A stretch of 64,000 bases of DNA from Chromobotia macracanthus (taxonomy: Eukaryota; Chordata; Actinopteri; Cypriniformes; Botiidae), in NCBI GenBank assembly GCA_036877525.1, contig JAZGTH010000008.1, positions 1,888,001 to 1,952,000 of the forward strand. The letters run 5' to 3'. The notes under the pieces are model-generated. The model saw nothing but the letters and a program-made list of their open reading frames with translations. It did not search any database and had not been told where the DNA came from. Both the position numbers and the translations under genes were made by a program. Positions 34,391 through 51,779 of the stretch are shown here, piece after piece. The stretch's first letter is position 1; each line of letters starts with the position of its first letter.

Positions 34391-34519
34391 ATCTTTTCTT
34401 TCGCTCTCTTTCTCCCTGTCGCAGACCGCTAATTGGGTTCCAGCTGTTGTTTGTCGTCCATCAGTACTGAGTGAACGCAGCAGAAACCCAAGAAGTATAA
34501 TACAGCACAGAAACAAAGC

Positions 34520-35059
34520 TGTTGGGCGTACGTCAACACACTTTTTGCCCTGATTAAGAAATGTTTTCTTTTGTGTAGCTTAGTGTGACAGAGCACAGTC
34601 TTTATCTCTTAACTTTGTGAATGGATTGCTCAATAGCAAACTATGAGAGAGCTATGTGTGAATGCTACATGTGTATTTCCGTATTAATGTTTATTTTGTT
34701 TACTCTTAAAATACTTTTGTTTGCTTTTCGGAAGTACTAAGGAGAGGGTGCCATTTTCTTTGTAGATTTTGCCTGTTTATGTTAGTCAGGGACTAAGGTA
34801 AGACTCTGTCATTTATTTATTTATTTTTATTTGTCTATGTTATTTAAAGCTTTCAGTGATAGTTAGAGAATTTTGTTTATGTTGACCCTGCCCTCTCCTG
34901 AAGATTTGCTTCCTTTGTTATTCTTTTGTTGTAAATAAAAAACCTAAGTTTGTGTTTGTGCTTTTCTGGATCAGACTGTCAGAACCTTTCTTGTTTATTT
35001 ACAAACAAAGTGTACATACAACCTCACCTTACTCTAGACAAACTGTAAGGTTTGTAACA
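34520..35059 (+). repeat. 3' LTR region of the Gmr1-like element
   Basis: AT-rich non-coding sequence contains GACCCTGCCCTCTCCTGAAG, TTGTAAATAAAAAACC (polyadenylation-like) and CTGGATCAGACTGTCAGAACC, and ends AGGTTTGTAACA at 35059. The right end is fixed by the CTGAG target duplication. The left border is uncertain: an alternative is 34751, after the purine tract AAGGAGAGGG. Confidence 0.6.
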
Positions 35060-35335
35060 CTGAGATAGGGAACAAGACGCTGCATCGCTTTGTCACACCG
35101 CAGTCTTGCCTGCATGGCCTTCCTTCACACTTGAATCTGATGACGTATTTTGCTGGCGCCTTTTAAAGGCTTTGTGGCGTGCAATACTATGTCACGTGAC
35201 CTTGACCTGCCTACAGATAGGCCTGATTTTACACGTTCAGACTCAGGCGCACCTGAAGTGCATTCCCCATATCATCGAGCCTGATGCAGCGTCTCATTCC
35301 CAGGGATCTCAGGGAACCGGGTTACATACATAATC
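35060..35335. mobile_element. DIRS-type palindromic repeat, right part
   Basis: It continues the unit split by the Gmr1-like element. The end (TCATTCCCAGGGATCTCAGGGAACCGGGTTACATACATAA) is inverted relative to the start at 29110 (TTACGTATGTAACCGGTTCCCTGAG). Restored length is about 300 bases with terminal inverted repeats of roughly 45 bases. Confidence 0.65.
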
Positions 35336-35629
35336 TGAGACTTTTTACAGCTTGAGAAAACTTTAATGAATACTTTCATCAATAACTCACTATCAAACGT
35401 TCACATCTGTAATGTACATAGTGACCTATAAGAAGTGAACAGATGTGAAGAGCAGAAATTTTAATCATCTGATTAGATCAGTTTTCATAATTTAGCATGA
35501 GTTACTGACTGGAATAAATACAAATAGCCAGGAGTAAATAAACCATAATTTATCTTATAAATTATATAATTATACTATAAATTATATACTATATATTATA
35601 TGAGAATATTTAGTTTATGGGAAAAAGAT

Positions 35630-35785
35630 GAAAGTTTTCCTGTAGTTCAGTTGGTAGAGCTTTGCGTTAACAGTGCAAAGATTGTGGATTCGATACCCAG
35701 GAGAGCACACAAACGTATAACTTCAATGTACTGTAAGTTGCTTTGGATAAAAGCGTCAGCCAAATGCATAAATGTAAATGTATGG
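35630..35785 (+). mobile_element. tRNA-derived SINE
   Basis: The tRNA-like head has an A-box-like TAGTTCAGTTGGTAGAGC (35643-35660) and a B-box-like GGATTCGATACC (35686-35697). The body ends with GTAAGTTGCTTTGGATAAAAGCGTCAGCC and AAATGTAAATG, the 3' tail common to fish SINE/LINE partners. It is not a functional tRNA gene: the acceptor stem and T-arm do not close. Confidence 0.75.
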
Positions 35786-37214
35786 ACTGAGATTTTACAT
35801 TGCACATCCCAACACGGTGTCAACATTGCTATCAACAAATAAGACAAAATATCCTAATCAAATATGGTAATTTATTATAATTGTAAAATATAATTATTAA
35901 TACTAGTTTTTGAAAAAATAAACAGATCTGCAATCTATTTTTAGGTTGTGACCTACCGGTTGAGAGCTAATGTTGAACTTTATATACTCTGTCATGATTA
36001 TTCATGTTGTTTAATATGGGGCATTTAAAATGGGCATCTTCAGGTTATTCATGATAAGTATGATTTTGATAAGCTAGGAATAATTTATTTTGTCTTCCTT
36101 ATTTATTTGATCATTCTTATTGTTGAAACACGTAGTATGTATTTATCAAATGATGTAAGTGACAGGGACCGAGAGAGGAGGAACCCAATCGCAGGACAGC
36201 TTTTCACAAAAAATAAACAAACAAAAACTGGTGGAAAACAAGCATCAAAACAGGACTCTCTATACTCAAAAACCAAAACAAGACTAGATATAACAAAATC
36301 AAAACCAGACTTGACTTTCATTTATAAAGTTGAGCTCAGAAACACGAGCTCATGAAAACTAGGAAAATTATTATTGGTACTACAGAAATAGTCCAAAAAT
36401 TAAGACTTTGTCATTGCACCTTTTTACAACTGCAAACTCATTTTCTTCTGCAGAGCTCAAAAAATTACATTTTAAAGATGAGCTTTCAAGCTCTAAAAAA
36501 CCCTCAAAAAGTATACACATGTATTCAGGGCCCAAATCAAATACTGCATTATGATGTCTGGTCATAATGCATAATAAAAAAGGCGCAAGATATTCTTTAC
36601 AATAGGATTGTGTTTCACAAAGAAAGCTAGCCATATTAATGAGGCATGAGTAAATGATGACAGAGTTTTCACCTCTGGGTGGACTAATACTTTAACAGTT
36701 TGCAAAAGTGCAATTTAAAGTATTTTGTTAAATGCTTACTGACAACAGCAGAACAGAAAACTTTAGTGTTGTCACCTATAAATATTATAGAGGCTTGCAG
36801 AGACAGGGTCATGAAAACATTCAACTTTGTGTATGGTATTGTAAAACTTCACTTAGCAGCTCAATGACCATCCATCAAACCTGTCATGCATGTTTGAATT
36901 TGAAGTCAGATCACAGCAGCAAGTGGAAACATTCACTAATTTAAACCTTCCCTTACATCTCATATATATTGGTACTCAGGGAAATCTCCCTTTGTAAGGT
37001 TATTGTAAGTGACATTGAGACTGAGTTGGCTTAGATGATATGTAATGCTTTCACAAAACATGTATTTCTTCCTCCTCTCTGCTTTTTAATCTGATGGCCT
37101 TCCATGTGGACAGACATTTACCTGCTAAGGTGATTTGTAGGTGTTGGTACAGAGGAATAATTCAGCAGTCCAACAGATGAGTGAATTTTAGTGTAGCAGT
37201 GTTGCTGTAGACAA
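35786..37214. other. Downstream of edn3; includes a possible dispersed repeat
   Basis: AT-rich sequence. 36150-36310 has the look of a dispersed non-autonomous repeat (GACAGGGACCGAGAGAGG, then AAAACAAG-rich sequence), family not identified. The edn3 3' UTR should lie in the part next to 37214. Confidence 0.3.
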
Positions 37215-43233
<6,019 letters not shown>

Positions 43234-44289
43234 CCCAAATATTCCAGAAAGTCTCTGTGAACCGAGTCAATTTTAAATCTAAGAAAGACAGCGTGATCTA
43301 GTTGCGGTGAAAGGTAAGATGTTGGTCGTTATTGGATTAATTGCGCATGGCTGCACAAAACTTGTTTTTCAGACTTGCGGGGAGATAGAAAAACATCCTC
43401 ATGTTGTTGCAAATCAGCCTGTGACGCCCCACCATCAGTGAACTGCTGTTTGCCTTGAAGCACTACAACTCAGTGCAATCAGTTAGATCTCTCTCACACA
43501 CACAAATAAAAAAAATTAAAAACATGATACAGAACAGGCACACTGATAAACAGCTTTTGATATGTACAGATGTCTGATTTTAATTGGTATCTTTGTTGTT
43601 TTAACATTTTATTCTTCTTATAACATTCTTATACACAAGCAGTTGAGACATAAATTACAAGTTCTATCTGCAGACCTTTTAATCAAAGGACCACACTGTA
43701 GCCTATTATGAAAAATGAAGCAGCTTTGCAATGTTACAAAGTAAGTGCTCCAAATGGCATTTGAAAAATATAGTATTTTATATATAGCTACATATAAGTG
43801 TGCACATTATACAAATGATATCAAACCTGTTGACCTGACCTGTTAGTAAAGTGATGACTTTATTCAGGTTTATTTAGGGGTCATGCCAAATAGAACAAAT
43901 GTGTTGACAACTTTATATCAGTAATACAATTACGTTTTGTCCTGTTGTTTCAGTTTGTAATTTCTTTAAATGCTGTTAACAGCCCAAATATGCTTTTTCC
44001 AAAGTGATCTTTTATATTCTGATGACATTACATTTAATCCACATCAACATAAAAATGACAGTTTGCCCTAGGAGGAAATCAGTGCAGTGTACAAATGGGA
44101 CCACAAGACAATTGACTTTAAACTGCCCTGTCTACAAAACAAATTAAATTTGCTATGCATTCAAACCTAATTTACAAATAATAGCAAAAAAAAAATTAAT
44201 TGGCACTATTAACATTGAATACTTTTTGTGTGTATTACTCAAATCCCTTAAGGGATTATTAGGCTGCATTACTTATGTAAACCAGATGT
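43234..44289. other. Upstream region of edn3
   Basis: This should hold the edn3 5' UTR and promoter. I see no TATA box or other site I would defend. Confidence 0.4.
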
Positions 44290-45290
44290 ACTGGCTCCAC
44301 ACTAAAACGGTCTGTCTTTCATTTCCCCAAGGTCCTGTAGTCAGCTGGATCCAACTTTTAAGACCAGATGATGGCGGACAGGGGACAACCCCTGAGACAG
44401 ATCATCTTGATTTGATAGACTTCTCTTAGTAAGCTTACCATTATACACCTACCTCTAGCATAGTTAGTTTCGATACTTTGTTCCCTGCATAGTCACAGCA
44501 GTGTGCTGTTATAGCTGCAATTAGTAACATTATCCTTCTGTTTTTAACATTACACATTACGCTTGTAACATTACGCTGTTTCTGTTGGTAACATTTCTCA
44601 GTGCCCGACATATTGTCAGATGTAATTGGACCCGACAGTTTCTTATCAATAAATTTCTATAAATCATTATGATCAACTCTCCATCCGCATCCAAGAAAGT
44701 TACAAACTGTAGCTTTAACGTGCCAGAGGAGAACTGGCCTTCCCAGTTGAGCCTGGTTTCTCCCAAGGTTTTTTCTCCAGCTATACACCATGAAGTTTTG
44801 GTTCTTTGCCACTGTCACTCCATTGGCTTTCTTACTGGGAGACTGCTGACATCTAACTTAGCTTAGGTTTTGTAAATTGTTAATATTGCTTCTAGCTATA
44901 TGATATAATTACAGTCAAAAAGACTCTTCTATTTTGCTACTCCTTTGTCTCAAATTGTCTCACATTCTCTTTAATTGTGCCATTTTCAGGTATTTCTATT
45001 GTATATATTGTATGTATGCACTTTACCTTGTGTGGATTTCATGGTACTATTTATTGCAAATCCCTTATACCCCTGTCTCATAAGATGCTATCTTTTTAAA
45101 TGTCATCTCCTAGTATGCCTAAATAGTCTTAATATACATTTCACAACTTATTTGCAATAATACCATGTAATCTTATGTTATGTCTGACATTTGTTCTGTT
45201 CTTTATTATAATTATTTTTATTATATGTAAAGCTGCTTTGAAGCAATGTAACATTGTAAAATAAATAAAATTGAATTGAATGTGAGAAAA
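44290..45290 (+). mobile_element. L2-type LINE 3' end (UTR only)
   Basis: It contains the CR1/L2-type 3' UTR block GGTTTCTCCCAAGGTTTTTTCTCC (44756-44779), with GTTTTGGTTCTTTGCCACTGTC and ACTGGGAGACTGCTGACATC. It ends with TGTAAAATAAATAAAATTGAATTGAATG at 45255-45282. The same block and tail are found at 63725-64000. There is no RT sequence, so it is a 5'-truncated copy. Confidence 0.75.
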
Positions 45291-45312
45291 GTGTCACTAT
45301 AATGTATGTGCA

Positions 45313-45358
45313 GTAATTAGCTGACATGTAATTAGCTGACATGTAATTAGCTAACATG
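45313..45358. repeat. 15-bp tandem repeat, three units
   Basis: TAATTAGCTGACATG occurs twice, then TAATTAGCTAACATG. Confidence 0.85.
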
Positions 45359-45499
45359 GATACCGTAACAACATCATTAATGCTGCAGCAGATGGTGTAA
45401 ATGTATTGCATACTTAAAAGTTCACCACTAGCGACTGGGAAAATGGCCTGAAATAACATCTGAAAATATTTATTTTAATATATTTTTTATATTTGTTTA

Positions 45500-45990
45500 T
45501 TATATTTAAAAAATGTGGGTTGTCACCTGAGCACCACTATTGCCTCTGGACCAACTGATCTTCACAAACTCATACACATCTACACCCCTTCCAGATCCCT
45601 ATGGTCAGTGAATAAATGTCACCTTGTAATACCCTCTTCAAAGGACACACAATCACTTGCTCACAGGTACATTTTCACTATCCCTCGCTGGTGGAATGAT
45701 CTTCCAAACTGTTTAGTCTGCTGAATCTCTTACTATATTCAAGAAACAGCTTAAAACCTGTCTCTTCCACAAATAACTGACATGAGTTTGATCTATCAAA
45801 AAAAATTAACTAACCCTTTCTCCTCTCTCCCAACAGGTATTGCGTCTATCAATCATTGAAATGTTATAATTTTGGTAACTGTATCTGTGTACAGCTGATA
45901 ATACTGCCTACTTATGATTTATCGCTTTATTGTTTTCCTCACCTTATAAGTCGCTTAGGATAAAAGCGACTTGCCTAATGTAAATGCTTG
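45500..45990 (+). mobile_element. LINE 3'-terminal fragment, sense
   Basis: Coding remnant LHKLIHIYTPSRSLWS, LVIPSS, IPRWWNDLPNCLV, followed by a 3' UTR with CCTTTCTCCTCTCTCCCAACAGG. It ends ATAAGTCGCTTAGGATAAAAGCGACTTGCCTAATGTAAATG. It matches the antisense copy at 11338. Confidence 0.75.
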
Positions 45991-47249
45991 TTGTGATGTA
46001 ATGAATATCATTTCAGGGCCAAGCCGTCACTAATATTAAATGAGACTACTATCTCAACAGCCAATTATGAGCATAATTTATATCACACATTAAAGCTAAG
46101 CTTTTATAAAATCATGGCGTACACTACAGTCCCCAGGTTCACGGCATCCCGGACAACAATTCATAGAAGATGAAACATTGTCTTGCCATATGGGATTTCG
46201 GCATAGAGATAAAGGTTAGGATCATTGTTTTTCAGTAGCTTTACAGCACACTGTAAGTGTATATAAAAAATTGTAGACTCTGCCTTAAAATGGCTGTTAA
46301 TGCAATATGTCAAATGTCTGGGCTCAGAGTACAGCTGCTGCTCCTCCACATTGAAAGGAGACAGAAAAGGTGGAGGGATTATATCTCATGGCTGTCCTGG
46401 GAATGCCTGCTTTTTCATTTTTATTTTAATTTTAAAATGCTTTATGTCTACACTAGCAATTTAAGACGTTTTGCAAAGGTTCCTTATCCACACTGAAATG
46501 TCTTACATCCCTGTGCTGTGCATGAGTAAAATGTGGAATGCTTGGACTTGTGTCATTTCCATTTGCCATTTATTTAATATTTAAGTTCAGCGTTTTTTAA
46601 ACAATTGAGCCACACGATCACATGTGTGACGGACAACATTGCCATCCACAGCATACGATTGTATGTGATGTAACAAGACCTCATCAGCTGCTGATATGCA
46701 CTGGAAATGTGGGTACAGCTATTCAAATGGTCTTTTAAAGCATATTGTGTTTAATCATTTTACAGACACTCACATGATCACCTAAGTACTACGATAAAAG
46801 TTAACACTTATTTTAATGGAAAAATAAATGAATCACTAATGATCGCTGAAACCATTCTCCTCTACTGTGTCAGCTGCAAAGTGACAGCGCATTTTTGCAT
46901 TCCGTTAAATGGAAGTTTTCATTCTAAATTGTGTACTGTCACCTAATACTAGCACAGATTATCGACACTTTCCAAAACTGTTTCTAACAATATTGTAGTG
47001 TATACATAGTGTTATCAGTGCCATTTTCTGCTGCATCAGCGCAATGTTCCCGCAATGATCCGTCTCATGCAATAAAAATCTCACACTGGGATACAACTCG
47101 GGGTTGAAAAGATTAATGCTATGTGTGCAATGGTGTGCAGCTACAACAGCTTAAGTACAATATTGTATATTATCTAACTTTAAACTGAATGATCACATGA
47201 CTGCGTTACATGACTAAAACTGTCACGGTTTTCAAATGAAAAACGTATT
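45991..47249. other. Intergenic sequence
   Basis: No gene found. Frames at 46161-46496 are short and unlike known proteins. Confidence 0.4.
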
Positions 47250-47654
47250 TGTAATGAGTGAGGCGTACGGGGATCCATTTGCAGCATTTATTCGGATAAC
47301 AAACAGGCAAGGTTAAATGACAAGAAACAGGGTATTCAGAGACAAGGCAGAGGCATAAACGTAGAACAGGCGAGGGTCGTAGCAGGCAGCAAACAATCAA
47401 AAACCAGATAAACAATCAAAAATGACCAACGAGCAATCCAATAGAGTATGTACAAAACGCTCAGTAAATGTCGCCCCAACGATATGGAGCATGGGCAGGG
47501 TTTATATAGCAGGGTAAATGGGAAACAGGTGAGCAGGAAGTAATCAATCCCAGGTATGGGACACTATGGGAAATGTAGTCCAAAACAAGGTTAGTACTCT
47601 GGGGATGGTTCCCTCTGGTGGCGCGGAGGAGATGGAGCAGGGACCTTCGTAACA
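47250..47654 (-). mobile_element. Solo Gypsy LTR with perfect target duplication
   Basis: On the minus strand it runs TGTTACGAAGGTCC...CTCACTCATTACA, 405 bases, with TG/CA ends. Perfect 5-bp duplications GTATT flank it (47245-47249 and 47655-47659). Inside are a TATATAAACCCTG box and AATAAATGCTGCAAATGG (polyadenylation-like). The GATTGTTT/TGCCTGC wording resembles fish chromovirus LTRs, as at 25790. No internal region remains, so LTR-LTR recombination probably removed it. Confidence 0.85.
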
Positions 47655-47659
47655 GTATT

Positions 47660-49109
47660 AGTGTGGATGGAATTAAAGAGTGAAATGAGATTCCAAGCAG
47701 GTCTTTTCATAGTAAAATCTTCCACACCATGACTGAGACAAACCTCGTCTGGCAACCACTTTTACCTCACTTTTAGTGAAGAAAATCTTCTGCGTTTTTT
47801 CACCTGTCATTATAAAATGTTCCATAATGTCTTCTGCAACCCCTTTATATCACTTACGCCTACAAGTACTAGCATACCACCACCATTAAACACTTGAAGG
47901 ATTTTTGATGGCAGTTGAAAGAACAAAATATTGTACAATAAATTAATTAAGACATTTAAAAAATAAAAACAGCTCATTACAAAATTAGATGAGAACTTCC
48001 GATAACTATTTGTACATAAACTGCTATTTGTGCAGAAATAGACAATTAAGTTGACCTTGAGATCTCACAAAGCAAGGTCTGAATAAATTATGATGTTAAC
48101 TATGTTAATTAACAACAGATCCATTAGCTGGCCAGTACTCTGTAACTTCATTATATAATCTCTAAGACTGTGGTTTTGGCAAAGATTGTGATGACTTTGC
48201 CAGTGTGGTTCATATTTCACAGTGTGGTTCAGATTGTCTTTCCTGTTTGCTCCCACAGGAATGTGTTCATGTTCCCCAGAAGGTCACTTGCTGTACCACA
48301 CAGGGAAAAGCATGGTGAAAATGTTGGTTTGGCAGCTTAAAAGTTATATTTATGTTTCAATGGTAGAATGACCAAAACAATTCACTTCTCCATCTTTCCA
48401 TTTATCTTTCACCACAGAGGAAATAAAAACATATGAACCACTGGCAGTGGAAAATTGGACAAATCAAACTCAGTTCCATTTCTCTTTGTAGTTCAAATCA
48501 GTGTTTGTGATGGAAGCCTCATGGCTCTACTGTTGTAATTAAATTTTAGTATATTTAGCCAACTATTTCAACTATATGCACACAGTCATATAGTCATTGC
48601 TGAGTAGTTGCTGAGCTATGACAGAGACAGAAAAAAGTGTTAATGGTGTGGTGTTATGGAGGGCTGGATAAAGATGATTGGTTGGCTGCATCTGGCCCGT
48701 GGGCTGACACTTGACTAACCCTAGCTTAGTAGCTAGCATGTGCTTGTTTAGTTAAGGACTTGAAAATTGAAAACTAATGAAAATTAACTTACAGTTAAGC
48801 AAGCATCATTGCATGCTGATTAGGTATACTGTATAAGCATGCAGGGAAGTTGCTCTTACTATATAATGATAATGGAGCCTTCCCAGCCTCTCCTGCAATT
48901 AACACAATAAAGAAAATCCGTTGGTGTGGATTATTGCCAATAACTAGTTCCAGACTACATAAGACTACATAAAAAGTATGTGCAAGCATGTGCAAACAGC
49001 ATTTAAACAATTTAATTTAAACAATTAGAACAGAAGAACAAGGCATGGTGATGTGGGATGTAATGTGCAATGTGGAAGATTTCAAATTTATGTAGGCTGG
49101 TTAGTATGT
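47660..49109. other. AT-rich intergenic sequence
   Basis: I see no supportable gene or element. Confidence 0.4.
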
Positions 49110-50120
49110 GTGATTTGTGTGTGTGTGTAGTTGTTGTTGGTCCAATTACAGGGTGCTGAGGAGTCTGGTAACATGGGGGATGAAACTGTTTTGCAGTCTG
49201 ACCATGTGGACCTGAATACTTCTGTACCTTTTGCCAGATGGCAAGAGGGTTAAGAGTTTATGTGAGGAGTGTGTAAGGTTACCTACAATGCTGGTGGAGT
49301 TGCAGATGCGGCTGTGGTGTAAATGTCTGTGATGGTGGGAAGAGAGACCACAATGATCTTCTCAGCTGTCCTCACTATGCATTGCAGGGTCTTGAAATGC
49401 ACATGGTGCAATTCTTGAACCAGACAGTGATACAACTGGCCAGAATGCTTTTCTAATCAACAGTGGTGAGGACGGGGGTGGGAGATGTGCTGTCCTCAGC
49501 CTTTGCAGAAAGTAGAGACACTACTAGGCTTTCTTTGCTATGGAGCTGGTGTTAAGGGACCAGTTGAGGTTTATCATCAATTGAACACCAAGGAATTTGG
49601 TACCCTTAATGATCTCTACAAGGAGCCATCAACGTTCAGTGCAGAATGGTTGTCACAAGCCCTCCTGAAGTCAACAACAATCTCTTTCATTTTGCCAACA
49701 TTCAGGGACAGGTTGTTGACTTTGCACCAGCCCATTAGCTGATTTAACTCCTGTCTGTATGCCAAGTTGTTGCCTTTGCTGACAAGACCCACCACAGTCA
49801 TGTCATCTGCAAATTTGATGACATGGGTTTTGAGCTGTGCATTGCTGCACAGTCTTGAGTCAGCAGTGTAAACAAGTGAGCATGCATATATATATATTAT
49901 ATATAGGCCCCTGTGTTCAGTGTGGTGATGCTGCAGATGTGGTTTCCAATGCGGACTGTCTGAGGTCTTTCAGTTAGGGAATTCAGAACCCAGTTGCAGA
50001 GGAAAATGTTCAGATGCTGAACTGTCTAAGAAAGTCTATGAACAGCATTCTTACATATGTGTCTACACATATGTTGTCTACATGGGTGAGGGCCAAATAG
50101 AGGTTAGTGGTGATTGTGTG
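49110..50120 (-). mobile_element. Antisense LINE RT copy, decayed
   Basis: Minus strand: KFADDMTVVGLVSKGNN (the FADD catalytic motif near 49800-49820), then NQLMGWCKVNNLSLNVGKMKE and a degraded C-terminal half to about 49130. Motif A is only hinted at near 50045. A short AT insertion (49890-49907) interrupts it. Same superfamily as the copies at 1, 12190 and 32881 but clearly diverged. Confidence 0.75.
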
Positions 50121-51130
50121 ATCACCTAAAGACAATTATTTAAAATTGCTAATGTATGTCTTATGGAAAATTGCCATAATTCCATACATATTTTTTGTGT
50201 CTCTACTTATTTGTTCTAGTGTGTTTTCATTACAGCTGGTTTCCAACAATGCAAAATTACAAAAATCCCCATACATTTGAATTACATCAGACTACAGAAG
50301 ACATTATTCTTCCATACCTTGCATTTTCTATTCTATTTTATATTGCACTGTTTTTCATCTTTACTATCCCTTTGTTTTAGTACCATTTATAAGTTGTTCT
50401 TCTTGTATGTCTTTTGTTAATAAATTTAATTTATAATATTAAAACATTGTGAATGTGAAGTGGTCATCTGGCAATGACTTTCCAAAAAGTGAGACTGTTG
50501 TTTCTGCAGTGCATCATACCATGGATTTGGGAGGATTTGGCCTGTCATGTTAATATCTAGAAATCTCACACCAGGGATGTTTCACAAAATCACATAGTAA
50601 ACGAGTGTTCACAAATTAAAATTAGTTTTTAAAAAAAAAACTAAAAAAAAAGGTTTGGAGTTTTGAGTAATCCCTGTTTTACTGGAGAGTGTGAGCACTT
50701 GCTCAAACCATAAGCGACTGAGCAGAGCCCACGCGCATAGAGCAGAATATTGAGCCAAGCCTCCTCTGATCCACTTTGCTGACTGGGGGTAGGATCTGAC
50801 TGACTGTAGGTGATAGATGCGTTGCTGAAAGTAACTTAACATTAGACATCTTTGTTATTGTGAAAAGTGTTAAAAATATTTTAGGTTTATTTTGAAACTG
50901 TGGTGGGACAAATTAGCCTGTCTAGGTCATTAGGGGAAACATTGCTTTAGTAAGTCGGGCTGAGGCACTTCCTGAGCTGGTGGCCATCTAGATTGCCTAT
51001 GACTAGAAATGGCCCTGTCTAACACCCACAGCACAAATAATATGCACAAACTGAAAAAAAGCTCTCACAGTAAGATAGGCATGTGAGCAGCTCAGTACAT
51101 ACAGGATTAAAGCGTACTTTACTAACCACA
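50121..51130. other. AT-rich intergenic sequence
   Basis: No gene found. Confidence 0.4.
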
Positions 51131-51693
51131 AACCTCTTATCTTGTTGACCTCTTTGACTCACCTCCACGAGTTATCCAGCACAGGTTCTGGAGGCTCAAG
51201 TTCAAGGAGGCTTGAACCTGAGCTTCTGGAAACTTTAGGTTCAAGTACAAGATTACACACATTCCATGGAAACAAGGCTGGGCGGTGGACGGGCGATGAA
51301 GCGGTCGGAGGAGCGGGAGGCAGGAGCGGCACTGCGTGATCCGCAGGGAGGGAGAGAGATGACAAGGTGGACCGGATGGCGAATCTGCAACACAAAAGCG
51401 GGGAAAAGAGGGAGACAACAAAAACACACGGCTTGGGTCTCAGGCAGAACAAGACAAGACTGAGGTCAGTAGTGGTATAAACCGAGACGATCTGACAAAG
51501 GACACACAACGAGAGGGGAAATATAAAGGGAACGAAATCAATGGGAAACAGGTGAGGGAGATAACGAGGGGACAGGGTAACAAGGAGGGCGGGGGAAGAA
51601 GCGTACACCGGAGCAAGTGGTGCGCTGCCAAAACAATGCCACGCACCCCGACAAAAACAATACAGACTGGGTGATCACACTGAGGCCCTGACA
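51131..51693 (-). mobile_element. Possible Gypsy LTR or leader, antisense
   Basis: The minus strand starts TGTCAGGGCCTCAGTGTG at 51693 and is pyrimidine-rich, with CTCACCTGTTTCCCATTG and CCCTTTATATTTCCCC, as in fish Gypsy LTRs. The end is not defined. It includes a near-perfect 13-bp inverted repeat at 51194-51223 (GCTCAAGTTCAAG...CTTGAACCTGAGC). Frames here are pyrimidine-skewed artefacts. Confidence 0.35.
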
Positions 51694-51779
51694 TGGAAAC
51701 GCAGGAAACGCAAAATTAAGGTCAAGCCAGCAGACAGCCAAAACTGTGTACAGAAACTGGCGGACCAGTGCACGGATAA

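Larger units (their letters stand above)
29137..35059 (+). mobile_element. Gmr1-like Gypsy retrotransposon (integrase before RT)
   Basis: The element starts TGTTATGTCC, ends TTTGTAACA, and is flanked by the 5-bp target duplication CTGAG (29132-29136 and 35060-35064). Contents in order: short 5' LTR remnant, primer-binding site, gag with a CCHC knuckle, protease (DTG), integrase, RT, an antisense LINE insertion, RNase H and 3' LTR. Integrase ahead of RT is the distinguishing feature of Gmr1-type Gypsy elements, first described from cod; ordinary Gypsy has it after RNase H. All genes are frameshifted. Target duplication and order are read directly; the lineage name is established knowledge applied here. 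Confidence 0.85.

Noticed and set aside
35640..35715. Possible tRNA gene
   Set aside because: A-box and B-box are present but the stems do not close and the sequence runs into a SINE tail.
51159..51608. 149-codon minus-strand frame
   Set aside because: Pyrimidine-rich LTR-like DNA gives a Ser/Leu/Pro-rich translation with no recognisable domain.
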